Assembly (NCBI RefSeq): GCF_027319265.1 | Contig: NZ_DAHVNP010000031.1 | Coordinates: 124,001-188,000 of the forward strand | Source: Ferrimicrobium sp. | Lineage (GTDB): Bacteria > Actinomycetota > Acidimicrobiia > Acidimicrobiales > Acidimicrobiaceae | Length of the DNA stretch: 64,000 nucleotides | Direction: 5' to 3' | Shown: positions 51,710-60,380 of the stretch, in pieces | How the letters are laid out: each line of letters opens with the position of its first letter | Numbering within the stretch: position 1 is the stretch's first letter | The notes under the pieces: model-generated | The model's database searches: none | Told to the model about the DNA's origin: nothing | What the model saw: the letters and a program-made list of their open reading frames with translations, nothing else | Position numbers and translations under genes: made by a program

Positions 51710-52888
51710 TTGGGTACCGATGAGGATCGTTCGAGTGCGCTCATACTGGTCCTCTGCATCGCTGCAACCACCATCACCACGCTACCTGTCTTCTTAACGG
51801 GGGCGTTAGCGGTGGTGATTCGACAGCATCTGGGGTTGAGTTCGACTGACCTGGGGTTGCTGGTAGCAGCTTTCTTTGCAGCGGCCGTTCCGAGCTCACT
51901 ACTGATAGCCCCTCGAGTCGCAGCGATCGGGGCAGAGCGTATCATGCGGGTGACTGGGATCGCCGCTACGGCCGCCTTGGCAGTGATCGCTGGCGTGGGG
52001 AATTCATTCGCCGTGATCCTTGTCGCTCTCGTCCTGGCTGGTATCGCCAATGGAGCGATGCAGCCTGCGGTCAACCTCTATCTCACCAGTCGCGTGCATC
52101 TAACGAGACAAGGCTTCGCCTTTGGAGTCAAACAAGCGGCGATCCCCGTCTCAACGCTGCTCGCTGGCATCTCGGTACCCCTCGTCGCGCTCACCTATGG
52201 TTGGAGGTACGCCTACCTTGGGGCCGCGATCGTCGCCTTGACGGTGACAGCGTTACTCCCGAGAACGCAAGGGATACGCACCCAACTTCATGGAAGGGCT
52301 GCTAAGACGACCGTGGTGCTGAAGCCGTTGATCTTCTTGGCCGTCGGTATCGGACTTGGTGCAGGTGCGGCGAATGGACTGGGTGCCTTCTTCATCAGCT
52401 CGACGGCTCGAATCGGAGTGGCGGTGGGTACGGCAGGCTATCTAGCTTCTTTGGGTAGCCTGGCATCACTCTTTACCCGTATCGTATCCGGCTACTTGGC
52501 TGATCGCCGTAGTGGTAATCATTTTGTGGTAGTGGCAGCCATGCTCTCACTTGGTGCCCTCGGTTATCTTCTCCTCTCCTTTGGATTGCGGCCATTGGTG
52601 GTCTTTGCCGCCGTCCTGGCCTACGCTGCTGGATGGGGTTGGAATGGGGTCTTCAACTATGCCGTCGCACGCACACACCCCCATGCAACCGGCCATGCGA
52701 CCGGCATCACGCAAGCCGGCGCCTTCGCGGGTTCAGTCTTTGGCCCGCTGGTCTTTGGCATTATCGTTGACCACTTTGGTTATGCGGTTGCTTGGCGATT
52801 CGCTGCCGGTATGGTGATCGTTGCGGCCGTCGCCGTCATGGTAGGGCGCTCTCTCCTCATCCAAGAGATTGCGACCCGCGAAGAGTGA
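51710..52888 (+). CDS. MFS transporter
   Basis: A 392-residue, twelve-segment major facilitator permease. The first half contains GAERIMRVTGIAATAALAVIAG and a long helix with FGVKQAAIPVSTLLAGISVP; the pseudo-repeat in the second half has the motif A-like GYLADRRSGNHF. The overall pattern resembles small-molecule or drug transporters of the CynX/NimT-like group, but the substrate cannot be deduced. The frame starts at a TTG (51710); a weak GGATGAAG lies just before, and the first membrane segment begins at about residue 9. Expression is probably controlled by the dyad upstream. Confidence 0.85.
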   Translation: MGTDEDRSSALILVLCIAATTITTLPVFLTGALAVVIRQHLGLSSTDLGLLVAAFFAAAVPSSLLIAPRVAAIGAERIMRVTGIAATAALAVIAGVGNSFAVILVALVLAGIANGAMQPAVNLYLTSRVHLTRQGFAFGVKQAAIPVSTLLAGISVPLVALTYGWRYAYLGAAIVALTVTALLPRTQGIRTQLHGRAAKTTVVLKPLIFLAVGIGLGAGAANGLGAFFISSTARIGVAVGTAGYLASLGSLASLFTRIVSGYLADRRSGNHFVVVAAMLSLGALGYLLLSFGLRPLVVFAAVLAYAAGWGWNGVFNYAVARTHPHATGHATGITQAGAFAGSVFGPLVFGIIVDHFGYAVAWRFAAGMVIVAAVAVMVGRSLLIQEIATREE

Positions 52889-52917
52889 TGGTAGCCGATC
52901 CCTTGAACTATGGCCAG

Positions 52918-53535
52918 TCAGCCGAGCCATGGTGTGAGATTGGCGATCTCTTGGGTGAGCCACCGCTGCCAGCGTCGATGGGTCGGGGCCCGCAGCGCTG
53001 CTGCGCAACCAGCGCCCACAAGTGCACCAGCAGCGACATCGCTCGGCCAGTGGAGCCCGGAGTAGATTCGTGAGCCCAGCACACCAAGCGTGAGTGGGCG
53101 AAACAGGCATGCTAATGCAGTTGGATGAGCTCCGAGCCCCGCGACAAAACCTACCGATCCTGCTGAGTGAGTCGAAGGGAACGAGTGAGAGGGACGATGG
53201 TCAACCAGGCTTGAGATCGCCGGGTTGGGCGATGCAAAGGGACGAGTTCTTGGGGCTAGTTGTGCGATGAGGCGCGTACCCATGACGCTCGCGGCACCGG
53301 TGAGGACCGAGCGGATGATCATCGTTCGCGTCTCGATATTGGCAGGTTTGAGCCCATACCAGGCGGCGATGAAGCCAAGGGCGTAGATCTCGGGAGCATT
53401 GGCCGCTAAATACGTAGCCATCCGATCGAGACGTGGCCACCTTCCATGGAGCCGCGCGAAGGTGTCGATAACATGTTGATCGGTGTTGACGAAGGCCCGA
53501 TAGGGGTCGTGCGAGTTGGGAGTGGATGCGATCAC
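52918..53535 (-). CDS. PAP2 family phosphatase
   Basis: A 205-residue membrane phosphatase of the type 2 phosphatidic acid/undecaprenyl-diphosphate group. The three catalytic motifs are visible: RTRPF (end of KxxxxxxRP), HSFPSTHS (PSGH-like), and SRIYSGLHWPSD (SRxxxGxHxxxD) with its nucleophile histidine. Several hydrophobic helices surround them. Likely substrates are undecaprenyl diphosphate or lipid phosphates. GTG start; TATCGT lies six bases upstream with no ribosome-binding site, another leaderless candidate. Confidence 0.87.
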   Translation of the reverse strand: MIASTPNSHDPYRAFVNTDQHVIDTFARLHGRWPRLDRMATYLAANAPEIYALGFIAAWYGLKPANIETRTMIIRSVLTGAASVMGTRLIAQLAPRTRPFASPNPAISSLVDHRPSHSFPSTHSAGSVGFVAGLGAHPTALACLFRPLTLGVLGSRIYSGLHWPSDVAAGALVGAGCAAALRAPTHRRWQRWLTQEIANLTPWLG

Positions 53536-53862
53536 GCTAACACGATAATCAGCGTGGGACTCCGATCTCGCCTACCGGCTCTGACGGTGACACACCTTGG
53601 ATGAGGAACCTCCGATGTCGGCGAACCCATGGCCGGCCACACTAATCACGTTTGATGACACAAAATGGCTCGAGCGCAGCCACGGATCTCGGCGATGGTG
53701 AAATCCAGAGCAACCGGCATCCTCCTCGACTGCAACCAGTCATTGATGCCGCAGTGCACTGGCCCACCAGTTGTCATTGGCGAGCGCTCGCCAGCGATGG
53801 TGTATCGGTCAGCGCTTCACTCGCCAGCGTGGTTCGCCTGCCCTGCACCATCGATAGAGAGG

Positions 53863-53898
53863 CGTGCATTGGCCATGCGATGGTGCAACCATTGCGAG
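53863..53898. repeat. 36-bp direct repeat, copy 1, containing a hairpin
   Basis: Identical to copy 2 seventy bases downstream. It contains GCGATGGT-GCA-ACCATTGC (53877-53895), an eight-pair hairpin with one G-T pair and a three-base loop. Could be a REP-like element, mRNA-stabilising hairpin or protein-binding site. Confidence 0.8.
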
Positions 53899-53932
53899 GT
53901 TGGCAAGGCAAGAGCTGGAAGGGATGCTGCTT

Positions 53933-53968
53933 CGTGCATTGGCCATGCGATGGTGCAACCATTGCGAG
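53933..53968. repeat. 36-bp direct repeat, copy 2, containing a hairpin
   Basis: Second identical copy; the hairpin is at 53947-53965, only about 20 bp past the crotonase stop codon, where it could protect or terminate that transcript. No T tract follows on either strand. Confidence 0.8.
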
Positions 53969-53984
53969 TGTTTCACCGGTTGGA

Positions 53985-54767
53985 CTACGCGTCGGTCCAT
54001 TTTGGGGGACGCTTTTCAAGAAAAGCCGTCATACCCTCCTGCGCATCGTGCGTCTGGGACGCACCTGCCATCGCGGCGATGGCGACTGAATACGCATCGA
54101 CGACAGGAAGGTCCAGCTGTCGATAGAGGGTACTTTTCCCAAGAGCCTTCGAGTACCGAGAGCCTCTGCTCGCACGATCGAGTAGGTCAAAGGTGGCCTG
54201 GTCGAGCTCATCAGGTTCCACGACACGGTTGATCAGACCCCACGATAGAGCGGTAGGGGCATCGATTGTGTCACCCGTTAAGGCCATCTCGGTTGCCCGT
54301 TTACGGCCAATGGTGTGACCGATTGCCACCATAGGGGTGTGACAGAACCAGCCACCCTTGCCGCCAGGTGCTGCAAAGCCTGCATTCGACGATGCAACCG
54401 CAAGGTCACAGGTAGCCACCAGTTGCGCACCCGCCGCCGTGGCAAGTCCGTGGACGCGTGCCACCACCGGCTGTGGTGTGCCGATAATGGTGAGCATCAA
54501 CCGAGTACAGGCCTCTAACAACCGGTGCATGTAGGCATAATCTTGACCCGCCATCTCAGAGAAGTCATGACCGGCAGAGAAGACTGGTCCATTCCCAGCC
54601 AACACCACGCCGCGAACGTCGGAGGCCTGTGCCTCCTCAAAAGCCTCCGTGAGCTCTTCCATGTGAGCAAGCGAGAGAGCGTTGCGCTTTGATGGTCGAT
54701 TCATCGTGATGACCAGAAAATCACCCTCAGGTTGGACGGTAACATGTTGACGTGGTTTGTTTGTCAT
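53985..54767 (-). CDS. Crotonase superfamily protein, ECHDC3-like
   Basis: A 260-residue enoyl-CoA hydratase-fold protein. LVITMNRPSKRNALSLAHMEEL and GPVFSAGHDFSEM give the CoA-binding and oxyanion-hole segments. The hydratase glutamates are missing: GAQLVATCDLAVAS has Gln for the first, and FAAPGGKGGWF has Gly for the second. This matches the ECHDC3 subgroup, whose reaction is not settled, so simple hydratase activity is unlikely. I use the ATG at 54767, which follows AAGGGGG; the frame is open to 54845. Standing alone, divergent from tlyA. Confidence 0.82.
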   Translation of the reverse strand: MTNKPRQHVTVQPEGDFLVITMNRPSKRNALSLAHMEELTEAFEEAQASDVRGVVLAGNGPVFSAGHDFSEMAGQDYAYMHRLLEACTRLMLTIIGTPQPVVARVHGLATAAGAQLVATCDLAVASSNAGFAAPGGKGGWFCHTPMVAIGHTIGRKRATEMALTGDTIDAPTALSWGLINRVVEPDELDQATFDLLDRASRGSRYSKALGKSTLYRQLDLPVVDAYSVAIAAMAGASQTHDAQEGMTAFLEKRPPKWTDA

Positions 54768-54898
54768 CGGACCCCCTTTGGGACGCATTCTATACGGTCG
54801 ATTCGTGTGGGGCAAGGATTGCGACCATGGTGTGGTCCGATACACTCCAGGTGAAGAGAGATGACGCTAAGACGACGGGTGGGAATACGTGATGAGAG

Positions 54899-55696
54899 GT
54901 GCTGGTGGTAATCCGACAACGCCTTGATATCGTCCTGCAGCGTCGGGGCCTCGTGCGTTCGCGCGCACAGGCCGACCTCCTGATCGGTGATGGGCAGATC
55001 CTCGTGAATGGCTCCTTGGCGACCAAGGCTTCACGACTTGTAGCCACCTCCGACGCCATTGAGGTCCTTGGATCGACCGACTGGCATCCTCGTGGGTACG
55101 ACAAGCTCGCTGGAGCCCTGGAGGATTGTGGGGTAGTCACGGCCAACAAGGTGTGTCTTGATGTGGGTTCGTCGACTGGGGGCTTTGTGAAGGCACTACT
55201 CGACACCGGTGCGGCGTCGGTGGTGGCTGTCGATGTGGGTACTGCACAACTCGATGCACAGCTGCAGCGGGATACGAGGGTTGCGAGTTATGAACAGACG
55301 GATATTCGCAGTTTTGCTTGGCCGCTGGCGACCGCTCCTGAGCTCATCACGGTCGATGTGTCCTTCATATCCATCCGTCACATCATCGATGCGCTTTGCT
55401 CCCTGTCGAGTCCCGGTACCGAACTGCTTATCCTGATCAAACCACAGTTCGAGGTAGACCGACGGATCGCCTCTAAGGCCAAGGGTGTGGTCACTGACCT
55501 TGCGATTCACGCTGAGGTATTGCGGGGGATGCTAGTGGATCTTGGCGAGCACGGCTTGGTCGTCACCCAGTTAGTACGGTCCAGGAGAAAGGGGTCGAAG
55601 GGCAACCAGGAGTACTTCGCGTACGTAGCGACTCCCGCCCCGTCGTCGATGCCGGCGGTCGAAGACCTTATCGCTGATGCACTGGCGAGGAACTAG
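54899..55696 (+). CDS. tlyA: TlyA family rRNA 2'-O-methyltransferase
   Basis: TlyA methylates ribose at one 16S and one 23S rRNA site in mycobacteria, conferring capreomycin sensitivity. The 265-residue protein has an N-terminal S4 RNA-binding domain (RQRLDIVLQRRGLVRSRAQA, IGDGQILVNG) and an FtsJ-like methyltransferase domain (CLDVGSSTGGFVKALLDTGA as the SAM site, AVDVGTAQLD, TVDVSFISIRHI, and LLILIKPQFE with the catalytic Lys). The start could be GTG 54899 or GTG 54905. It leads the tlyA-nadK-recN block, the order known from mycobacteria. Confidence 0.93.
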   Translation: MLVVIRQRLDIVLQRRGLVRSRAQADLLIGDGQILVNGSLATKASRLVATSDAIEVLGSTDWHPRGYDKLAGALEDCGVVTANKVCLDVGSSTGGFVKALLDTGAASVVAVDVGTAQLDAQLQRDTRVASYEQTDIRSFAWPLATAPELITVDVSFISIRHIIDALCSLSSPGTELLILIKPQFEVDRRIASKAKGVVTDLAIHAEVLRGMLVDLGEHGLVVTQLVRSRRKGSKGNQEYFAYVATPAPSSMPAVEDLIADALARN

Positions 55697-55702
55697 GCTC
55701 TC

Positions 55703-56584
55703 GTGGAGATGATGACTCTGGGATTTGTGCTCCACCCCGCCCATGCTCAAAGTAGCAGCCTTTTTCTTGAGGCCAAGAGCTATCTAGCGACCCATGGTTG
55801 CGAGAGCATCCAACTCTTGGCGACCGATACTGCACACCTCGAGGTCGACCGAACGGAGCCAGAGCCGTGGACAACATCCGAACCGCGTGTTGATGCGGTG
55901 GTCAGCATCGGTGGGGATGGCACCATGTTGCGTGCCATGGCCTGTGCACATCGGCAAGGTGTGCCCGCGCTCGGAATCAACCTTGGCCAGCTCGGCTACC
56001 TTACCGAGGTTGAGCCGAGCGAGATGATTGACGCGTTGGCGTCGATCATCTCGGGAGAGTTCACGGTCGAGGAACGCCTAGCACTCTGTGCTGAATTTAA
56101 AGTTGATGAGCAGCTTCGTCAAGTCATCTCCTTCAACGAGGTGGTCGTTGAGCGGGAGGTCTCCGGTCACGTCATCCGCGGGGATGTCCTTCTTGGCGGC
56201 AAACTGTTCTTACGCTACGAGGCGGATGGTCTCATCATTGCGACGCCCACTGGTTCGACCGCCTATAACTTATCCGCCCGAGGACCCATCATCGCACCGA
56301 GCCTGCGCGCCATCATTCTTACACCGCTCTCGCCCCACATGCTCTTTGATCGTTCGCTCGTACTCGATAGTGATCAGCGTATTGATTTCCATCTCGCGCG
56401 AGGCCCCAATGCATCGGTGATGGTCGATGGCCAGGTCGTACACTCGCTTGCGCCGCTCGGTGCTGTTTCGATCTATGCCCATCCTGCGCCGGTACAACTC
56501 ATTCGCGTCGTTGATGTACCCTTCTACGACATTGTGAAGCGGAAGTTTCGATTAAATCACTCCGAAAGTATCTCAGATGCTTGA
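55703..56584 (+). CDS. nadK: NAD kinase
   Basis: NadK phosphorylates NAD to NADP using ATP or, in actinobacteria, also polyphosphate. The 293-residue protein has the GGDGT motif at residues 70-74 (VSIGGDGTMLRAM), GINLGQLGYLTEVEP, EADGLIIATPTGSTAYNLSARG and PLSPHMLFDRSLVL. GTG start at 55703 shortly after the tlyA stop; ATGs follow two and three codons later. It overlaps recN by eight bases. Confidence 0.96.
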   Translation: MEMMTLGFVLHPAHAQSSSLFLEAKSYLATHGCESIQLLATDTAHLEVDRTEPEPWTTSEPRVDAVVSIGGDGTMLRAMACAHRQGVPALGINLGQLGYLTEVEPSEMIDALASIISGEFTVEERLALCAEFKVDEQLRQVISFNEVVVEREVSGHVIRGDVLLGGKLFLRYEADGLIIATPTGSTAYNLSARGPIIAPSLRAIILTPLSPHMLFDRSLVLDSDQRIDFHLARGPNASVMVDGQVVHSLAPLGAVSIYAHPAPVQLIRVVDVPFYDIVKRKFRLNHSESISDA

Positions 56585-58160
56585 CTCCCTGGTGGTCGAG
56601 AATCTGGGGGTGATTGAGTACGCGGAACTTGAGTTCGAAGCGGGACTCGTCGTCATCACTGGCGAGACCGGAGCGGGCAAAACCTTGCTCACCACCGCAC
56701 TTGGACTCTTGTTGGGGGCGCGTGGCTCTCCCGAGCTGATCGGCCCCTATGGTGAAAGCGCGCGTATTGCTGCTCAGCTGACCGAGCATGAGGGACAGGT
56801 TCTGTTGCGGCGTGAGCTGACAATGGCGGGGAGAAATCGAGTCCGTATCGATCGCGAGGCGGTGACGCTTGGGGAGTTGAGCGAGCGCACAGCACACGAA
56901 GTCGAGATCTTCGGACAACATCTCGCAGCAACCTTAACCCAACCACTGGCCCAACTTCGTATCCTTGATCGTTTTGGTGCCATCGATGACACGAAACTAC
57001 GAGAGCTTCGAGCTCGCTCATCCAGACTCGAAGCCGAGCTTGCGGAGGTCCGGGAGCGTGGTGGTGAGCGTCTGCGCCGCCTCGAATTTCTTGCGTTTGA
57101 ACTGGGTCTCCTACGCGATGCCAAGCTTGAGGATCCCGAGGAGGACGCCAAAGTTGAGGCAGAGATTGCGCGTCTTGCTTCAACGCGTGACCGACAGCAG
57201 CTGCTCTCGGCCCTGCATGATCTCCTCGTTGGGGATGGGGGTTTGAGCGACCAGCTTGCGGCTTTGCATGGTCAGGCCAAGGAGCTGATGCCAACGATCG
57301 GCAGCCGCCTCGATGCGTTCTTGGACGAGATCGACGACCTTGCTCACGAAAGTCGCAACGCCCTGGAGGGGGAGATAGAGGATCCGATCACGCTCGCGGA
57401 GCTTGAGGAACGTCTTGGTGTCCTCGTGGCTATGAAACGCCGCTTTGGTTCAACGCTGACGGAGGTCCTTCGAGTCGAATCGGAGCTCACGACGGAGTAT
57501 GCTCACCTCGAAGATTCCACGCAGTCTGAGGCGGCAATCGTTGCCGAGCTGGCAGCTCTCACACCACAGATCGATGAGGCGCTCACGCAGCTACGGACCC
57601 TACGTCAACAGGCTGCAAGGGAGTTAACGCGCCAGGTAGAGGAGCTACTTACTGAGGTCGCGCTCGGGAGTGCCCAATTTGCGATCCACTTTGACGATCC
57701 CGATGGAATCCTTCCGACCTTTCTGTTCACCGCTAACCCTGGCATTCCCCTGATGCCACTTGGCAAAGTCGCCTCGGGTGGAGAACTCTCGCGTCTGATG
57801 CTTGCTATCGCGCAGATAGCGGGGGCATCAACGCCAACACTGGTCTTTGATGAGATTGACGCTGGCATCGGTGGTGCGACCGGTCTACGTATCGCCCAGG
57901 TACTGCGATCGATGGCTGAGGACCACCAGGTGCTGGTGGTGACCCATCTTGCCCAGATCGCGGCGGCGGCGAGCCAACATATCGTGGTCACAAAGTCGAC
58001 CACCGCCGATCGAGTGATGACCTCACTCCACGTTGTACGTGGCCCACAACGGGTAGAGGAGATCGCCCGCATGCTCTCTGGTCATGCCAGTTCACCGCAG
58101 GCGCTCGACCACGCAACCGACCTGATCGCACGCTTTTCGGGAGAATCTCACGTATACTGA
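56577..58160 (+). CDS. recN: DNA repair protein RecN
   Basis: RecN is an SMC-like ATPase that acts at double-strand breaks. The 527-residue protein has the N-terminal ATPase half with Walker A GETGAGKT at 29-36, long coiled-coil arms (about 140-350, Glu/Arg/Leu-rich), and the C-terminal half with signature KVASGGELSRLMLAI, Walker B TLVFDEIDAGIGGATG and VLVVTHLAQIAAAA. ATG inside the end of nadK, so translation is coupled. I see no SOS-type box, in keeping with its operon position. Confidence 0.95.
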   Translation: MLDSLVVENLGVIEYAELEFEAGLVVITGETGAGKTLLTTALGLLLGARGSPELIGPYGESARIAAQLTEHEGQVLLRRELTMAGRNRVRIDREAVTLGELSERTAHEVEIFGQHLAATLTQPLAQLRILDRFGAIDDTKLRELRARSSRLEAELAEVRERGGERLRRLEFLAFELGLLRDAKLEDPEEDAKVEAEIARLASTRDRQQLLSALHDLLVGDGGLSDQLAALHGQAKELMPTIGSRLDAFLDEIDDLAHESRNALEGEIEDPITLAELEERLGVLVAMKRRFGSTLTEVLRVESELTTEYAHLEDSTQSEAAIVAELAALTPQIDEALTQLRTLRQQAARELTRQVEELLTEVALGSAQFAIHFDDPDGILPTFLFTANPGIPLMPLGKVASGGELSRLMLAIAQIAGASTPTLVFDEIDAGIGGATGLRIAQVLRSMAEDHQVLVVTHLAQIAAAASQHIVVTKSTTADRVMTSLHVVRGPQRVEEIARMLSGHASSPQALDHATDLIARFSGESHVY

Positions 58161-58177
58161 ACCGGAAGGGAGCGGGG

Positions 58178-59785
58178 TTGACTAAGCATATTTTTGTCAC
58201 TGGCGGTGTTGCGAGTTCGCTGGGTAAGGGCATTACGGCATCGTCGATCGGTCGTCTACTCAAGGCTCGCGGCCTTCGTGTCACGATGCAAAAGCTTGAT
58301 CCTTACATCAACGTTGATCCCGGCACCATGAACCCCTTCGAGCACGGCGAGGTGTTTGTGACCGCTGATGGTGCAGAGACAGACTTAGATCTCGGACACT
58401 ATGAACGCTTTGTCGATATTCAACTCCGTCGTGGATCGTCGGTGACGACGGGAGCGATCTATAAGACAGTCATCGAACGAGAACGCCATGGCGATTATTT
58501 AGGCAAGACCGTCCAGGTGATTCCCCACATCACCGATGAGATCAAGACGCGGATCCAAGCCCTTGCAACCGACGATGTCGATGTGGTGATCACCGAGATC
58601 GGCGGTACCGTTGGGGATATCGAGATTCTTCCCTTTCTTGAGGCGATCCGTCAGCTACGCAACGAGATCGGACGCGATCACGCATGCTTTGTCCATCTTA
58701 CGTTGGTTCCCCACATCGGCCCCTCTCAAGAGGAGAAGACGAAACCGACGCAGCACTCGGTGGCAGAACTCCGTTCCCGAGGAATTCAACCAGATATCAT
58801 CGTGTGTCGGTCGGACCGTCCGATGTCGGCAGGCGTGCGGCAGAAAATCTCGATGTTTTGCGATGTGCCGGTCCGGGGGGTCGTCACGGCGATCGATACC
58901 GATAACCTGCTGGCGGTTCCGCTGGTCCTTCATGACCAGGAGCTCGATGACTATATCGTGGAACTGCTTCACCTTGATGGGTTAGCGGAACCGGAGCTTT
59001 CGGAGTGGTCAGATCTTGCGCACCGATCATCTGCGCCGCTTCGGGATGTGCGGATCGGCATTATTGGGAAATATGTCGATCACGCAGATGCCTACCTCTC
59101 CGTCGTTGAAGCGCTTCGACACGGTGGTCTTCGTCACGATGCCAAAGTGCTTGTGGAGTGGATCTCAGCGGAAGAGGTGACTCCAATGATGGCAGATTCG
59201 TTCTTTGATGGGGTGGATGGCGTGGTGATCCCTGGTGGCTTTGGCCCACGAGGAATCGAAGGAAAAATCACCGCCGCTATGGTCACCAGGGAGCGTAGGA
59301 TTCCGTGTCTCGGGATCTGCCTGGGTCTCCAAGTGATGGTAGTGGAGGTGGCGCGACATCTTGGTGCAATGCCTGATGCTCACTCGACTGAGTTTGATAG
59401 TGGTACCACGTATCCGGTGATTGATCTCATGGACGACCAACGGGAGCTCACCGATCTCGGTGGCACCATGCGATTGGGTACGTATCCAGCTCGCCTTGAG
59501 CCTGGTACGTTAGTGCATGAACTGTACAACTCCGAGGTGGTCTACGAGCGGCATCGACACCGCTTCGAGGTGAATCAGCGATTTCATGGTCGACTATTGA
59601 GTGCGGGGATTAATCTCTCTGGCTTTTCTCCGGATGGACGTCTGGTCGAATTTATTGAGATGCCGGGTCATCCATTTTGGGTTGGGACCCAAGCGCATCC
59701 TGAATTTCAATCACGTCCGAATCGTCCACACCCACTCTTCGTCGGCCTGATTGGTGCTGCACTCGAGTTCGCTAAGGATCATTGA
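58178..59785 (+). CDS. pyrG: CTP synthase
   Basis: PyrG aminates UTP to CTP with ATP and glutamine. The 535-residue protein opens with KHIFVTGGVASSLGKGITA (P-loop of the synthase domain) and carries LDPYINVDPGTMNPF and EIGGTVGDIEILPFLEAI. The C-terminal glutamine amidotransferase domain has Cys381 in GICLGLQ and His507/Glu509 in AHPEFQ. TTG start with GGAAGGGAG upstream. A TATACT at the recN stop may be its own -10. NUDIX and xerD follow, as in mycobacteria. Confidence 0.97.
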   Translation: MTKHIFVTGGVASSLGKGITASSIGRLLKARGLRVTMQKLDPYINVDPGTMNPFEHGEVFVTADGAETDLDLGHYERFVDIQLRRGSSVTTGAIYKTVIERERHGDYLGKTVQVIPHITDEIKTRIQALATDDVDVVITEIGGTVGDIEILPFLEAIRQLRNEIGRDHACFVHLTLVPHIGPSQEEKTKPTQHSVAELRSRGIQPDIIVCRSDRPMSAGVRQKISMFCDVPVRGVVTAIDTDNLLAVPLVLHDQELDDYIVELLHLDGLAEPELSEWSDLAHRSSAPLRDVRIGIIGKYVDHADAYLSVVEALRHGGLRHDAKVLVEWISAEEVTPMMADSFFDGVDGVVIPGGFGPRGIEGKITAAMVTRERRIPCLGICLGLQVMVVEVARHLGAMPDAHSTEFDSGTTYPVIDLMDDQRELTDLGGTMRLGTYPARLEPGTLVHELYNSEVVYERHRHRFEVNQRFHGRLLSAGINLSGFSPDGRLVEFIEMPGHPFWVGTQAHPEFQSRPNRPHPLFVGLIGAALEFAKDH

Positions 59786-59786
59786 G

Positions 59787-60380
59787 ATGGCGTTTGCCAA
59801 GACCGGCGAGCAGACCGTAGCAACCAACGGCTTTCTCACCATGGTGGAAAAATCATTTCTCAGTGGTGGTGCTGAGTATCGGCGCACGATCATTGCACAT
59901 CCAGGAGCCGTCGTCATCGTCCCAATCGTCGATGGCACGCACGTCGTCGTGGTTCGCCAGTTTCGCCCATCTGTCGAGGAGTATCTTATCGAGTTGCCTG
60001 CTGGCAAGCGCGACGTTCCCGATGAGGGCATTCTGGTCACGGCCGAGCGAGAACTCCAGGAAGAGTGTGGACTAAAGGCGCAGCACCTGTCGATGATTGG
60101 TTCCTTTCTCAACTCTCCCGGATTTACGGATGAGATGACCCATGTGGTGCTGGCCGTTGGGCTGTCGGAGGCACCGCAAGCACCGCAATCGGTGGAGGAG
60201 GAAGACATGGAGGTGCGCGTAGTTCCCATCGGCGCCATTGAGGACTTCTCAGCTCTCAGCGGATTCACCGATGGTAAGTCGATCGTCGGTATTGCCTTGG
60301 CTAAGTTGCATCTCATGTCGCACCGGGAGGAGCTGTCGTCGTATATTGACTCGCCCGAGGTTCGTGGACGCCTTCACTGA
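59787..60380 (+). CDS. NUDIX hydrolase, ADP-ribose pyrophosphatase-like
   Basis: A 197-residue Nudix enzyme, likely splitting ADP-ribose or related sugar nucleotides. VVVVRQFRPSVEEYLIELPAGK leads into the Nudix box with TAERELQEECGL; the spacing between the box glycine and the first glutamate is one residue longer than the consensus, by my count. LNSPGFTDEMTHVVLA follows, typical for ADP-ribose pyrophosphatases. ATG at 59787 is one base after the pyrG stop. xerD begins inside its 3' end. Confidence 0.87.
   Translation: MAFAKTGEQTVATNGFLTMVEKSFLSGGAEYRRTIIAHPGAVVIVPIVDGTHVVVVRQFRPSVEEYLIELPAGKRDVPDEGILVTAERELQEECGLKAQHLSMIGSFLNSPGFTDEMTHVVLAVGLSEAPQAPQSVEEEDMEVRVVPIGAIEDFSALSGFTDGKSIVGIALAKLHLMSHREELSSYIDSPEVRGRLH

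Larger units (their letters stand above)
53536..53984. other. Non-coding spacer with palindromes and short repeats
   Basis: 449 bp between the PAP2 promoter and the stop of the crotonase gene. Frames on either strand translate the repeats and are not credible genes. CGATGGTG-type cores occur at 53795, inverted at 53844-53853 (TGCACCATCG), and within both 36-bp repeats listed separately. A perfect 16-bp palindrome, TGGCGAGCGCTCGCCA, lies at 53778-53793. Confidence 0.55.

Noticed and set aside
53863-53968. CRISPR array
   Set aside because: Only two repeat copies with a single 34-bp gap, an internal hairpin unlike CRISPR repeats, and no cas genes nearby.
53652-54126. Plus-strand frames of 122-153 codons over the repeat region
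   Set aside because: They translate the 36-bp repeats and then the antisense of the crotonase gene.
56689-57294. Minus-strand frame of 201 codons inside recN
   Set aside because: Antisense to conserved RecN coding sequence, rich in Arg/His/Pro, no motif.
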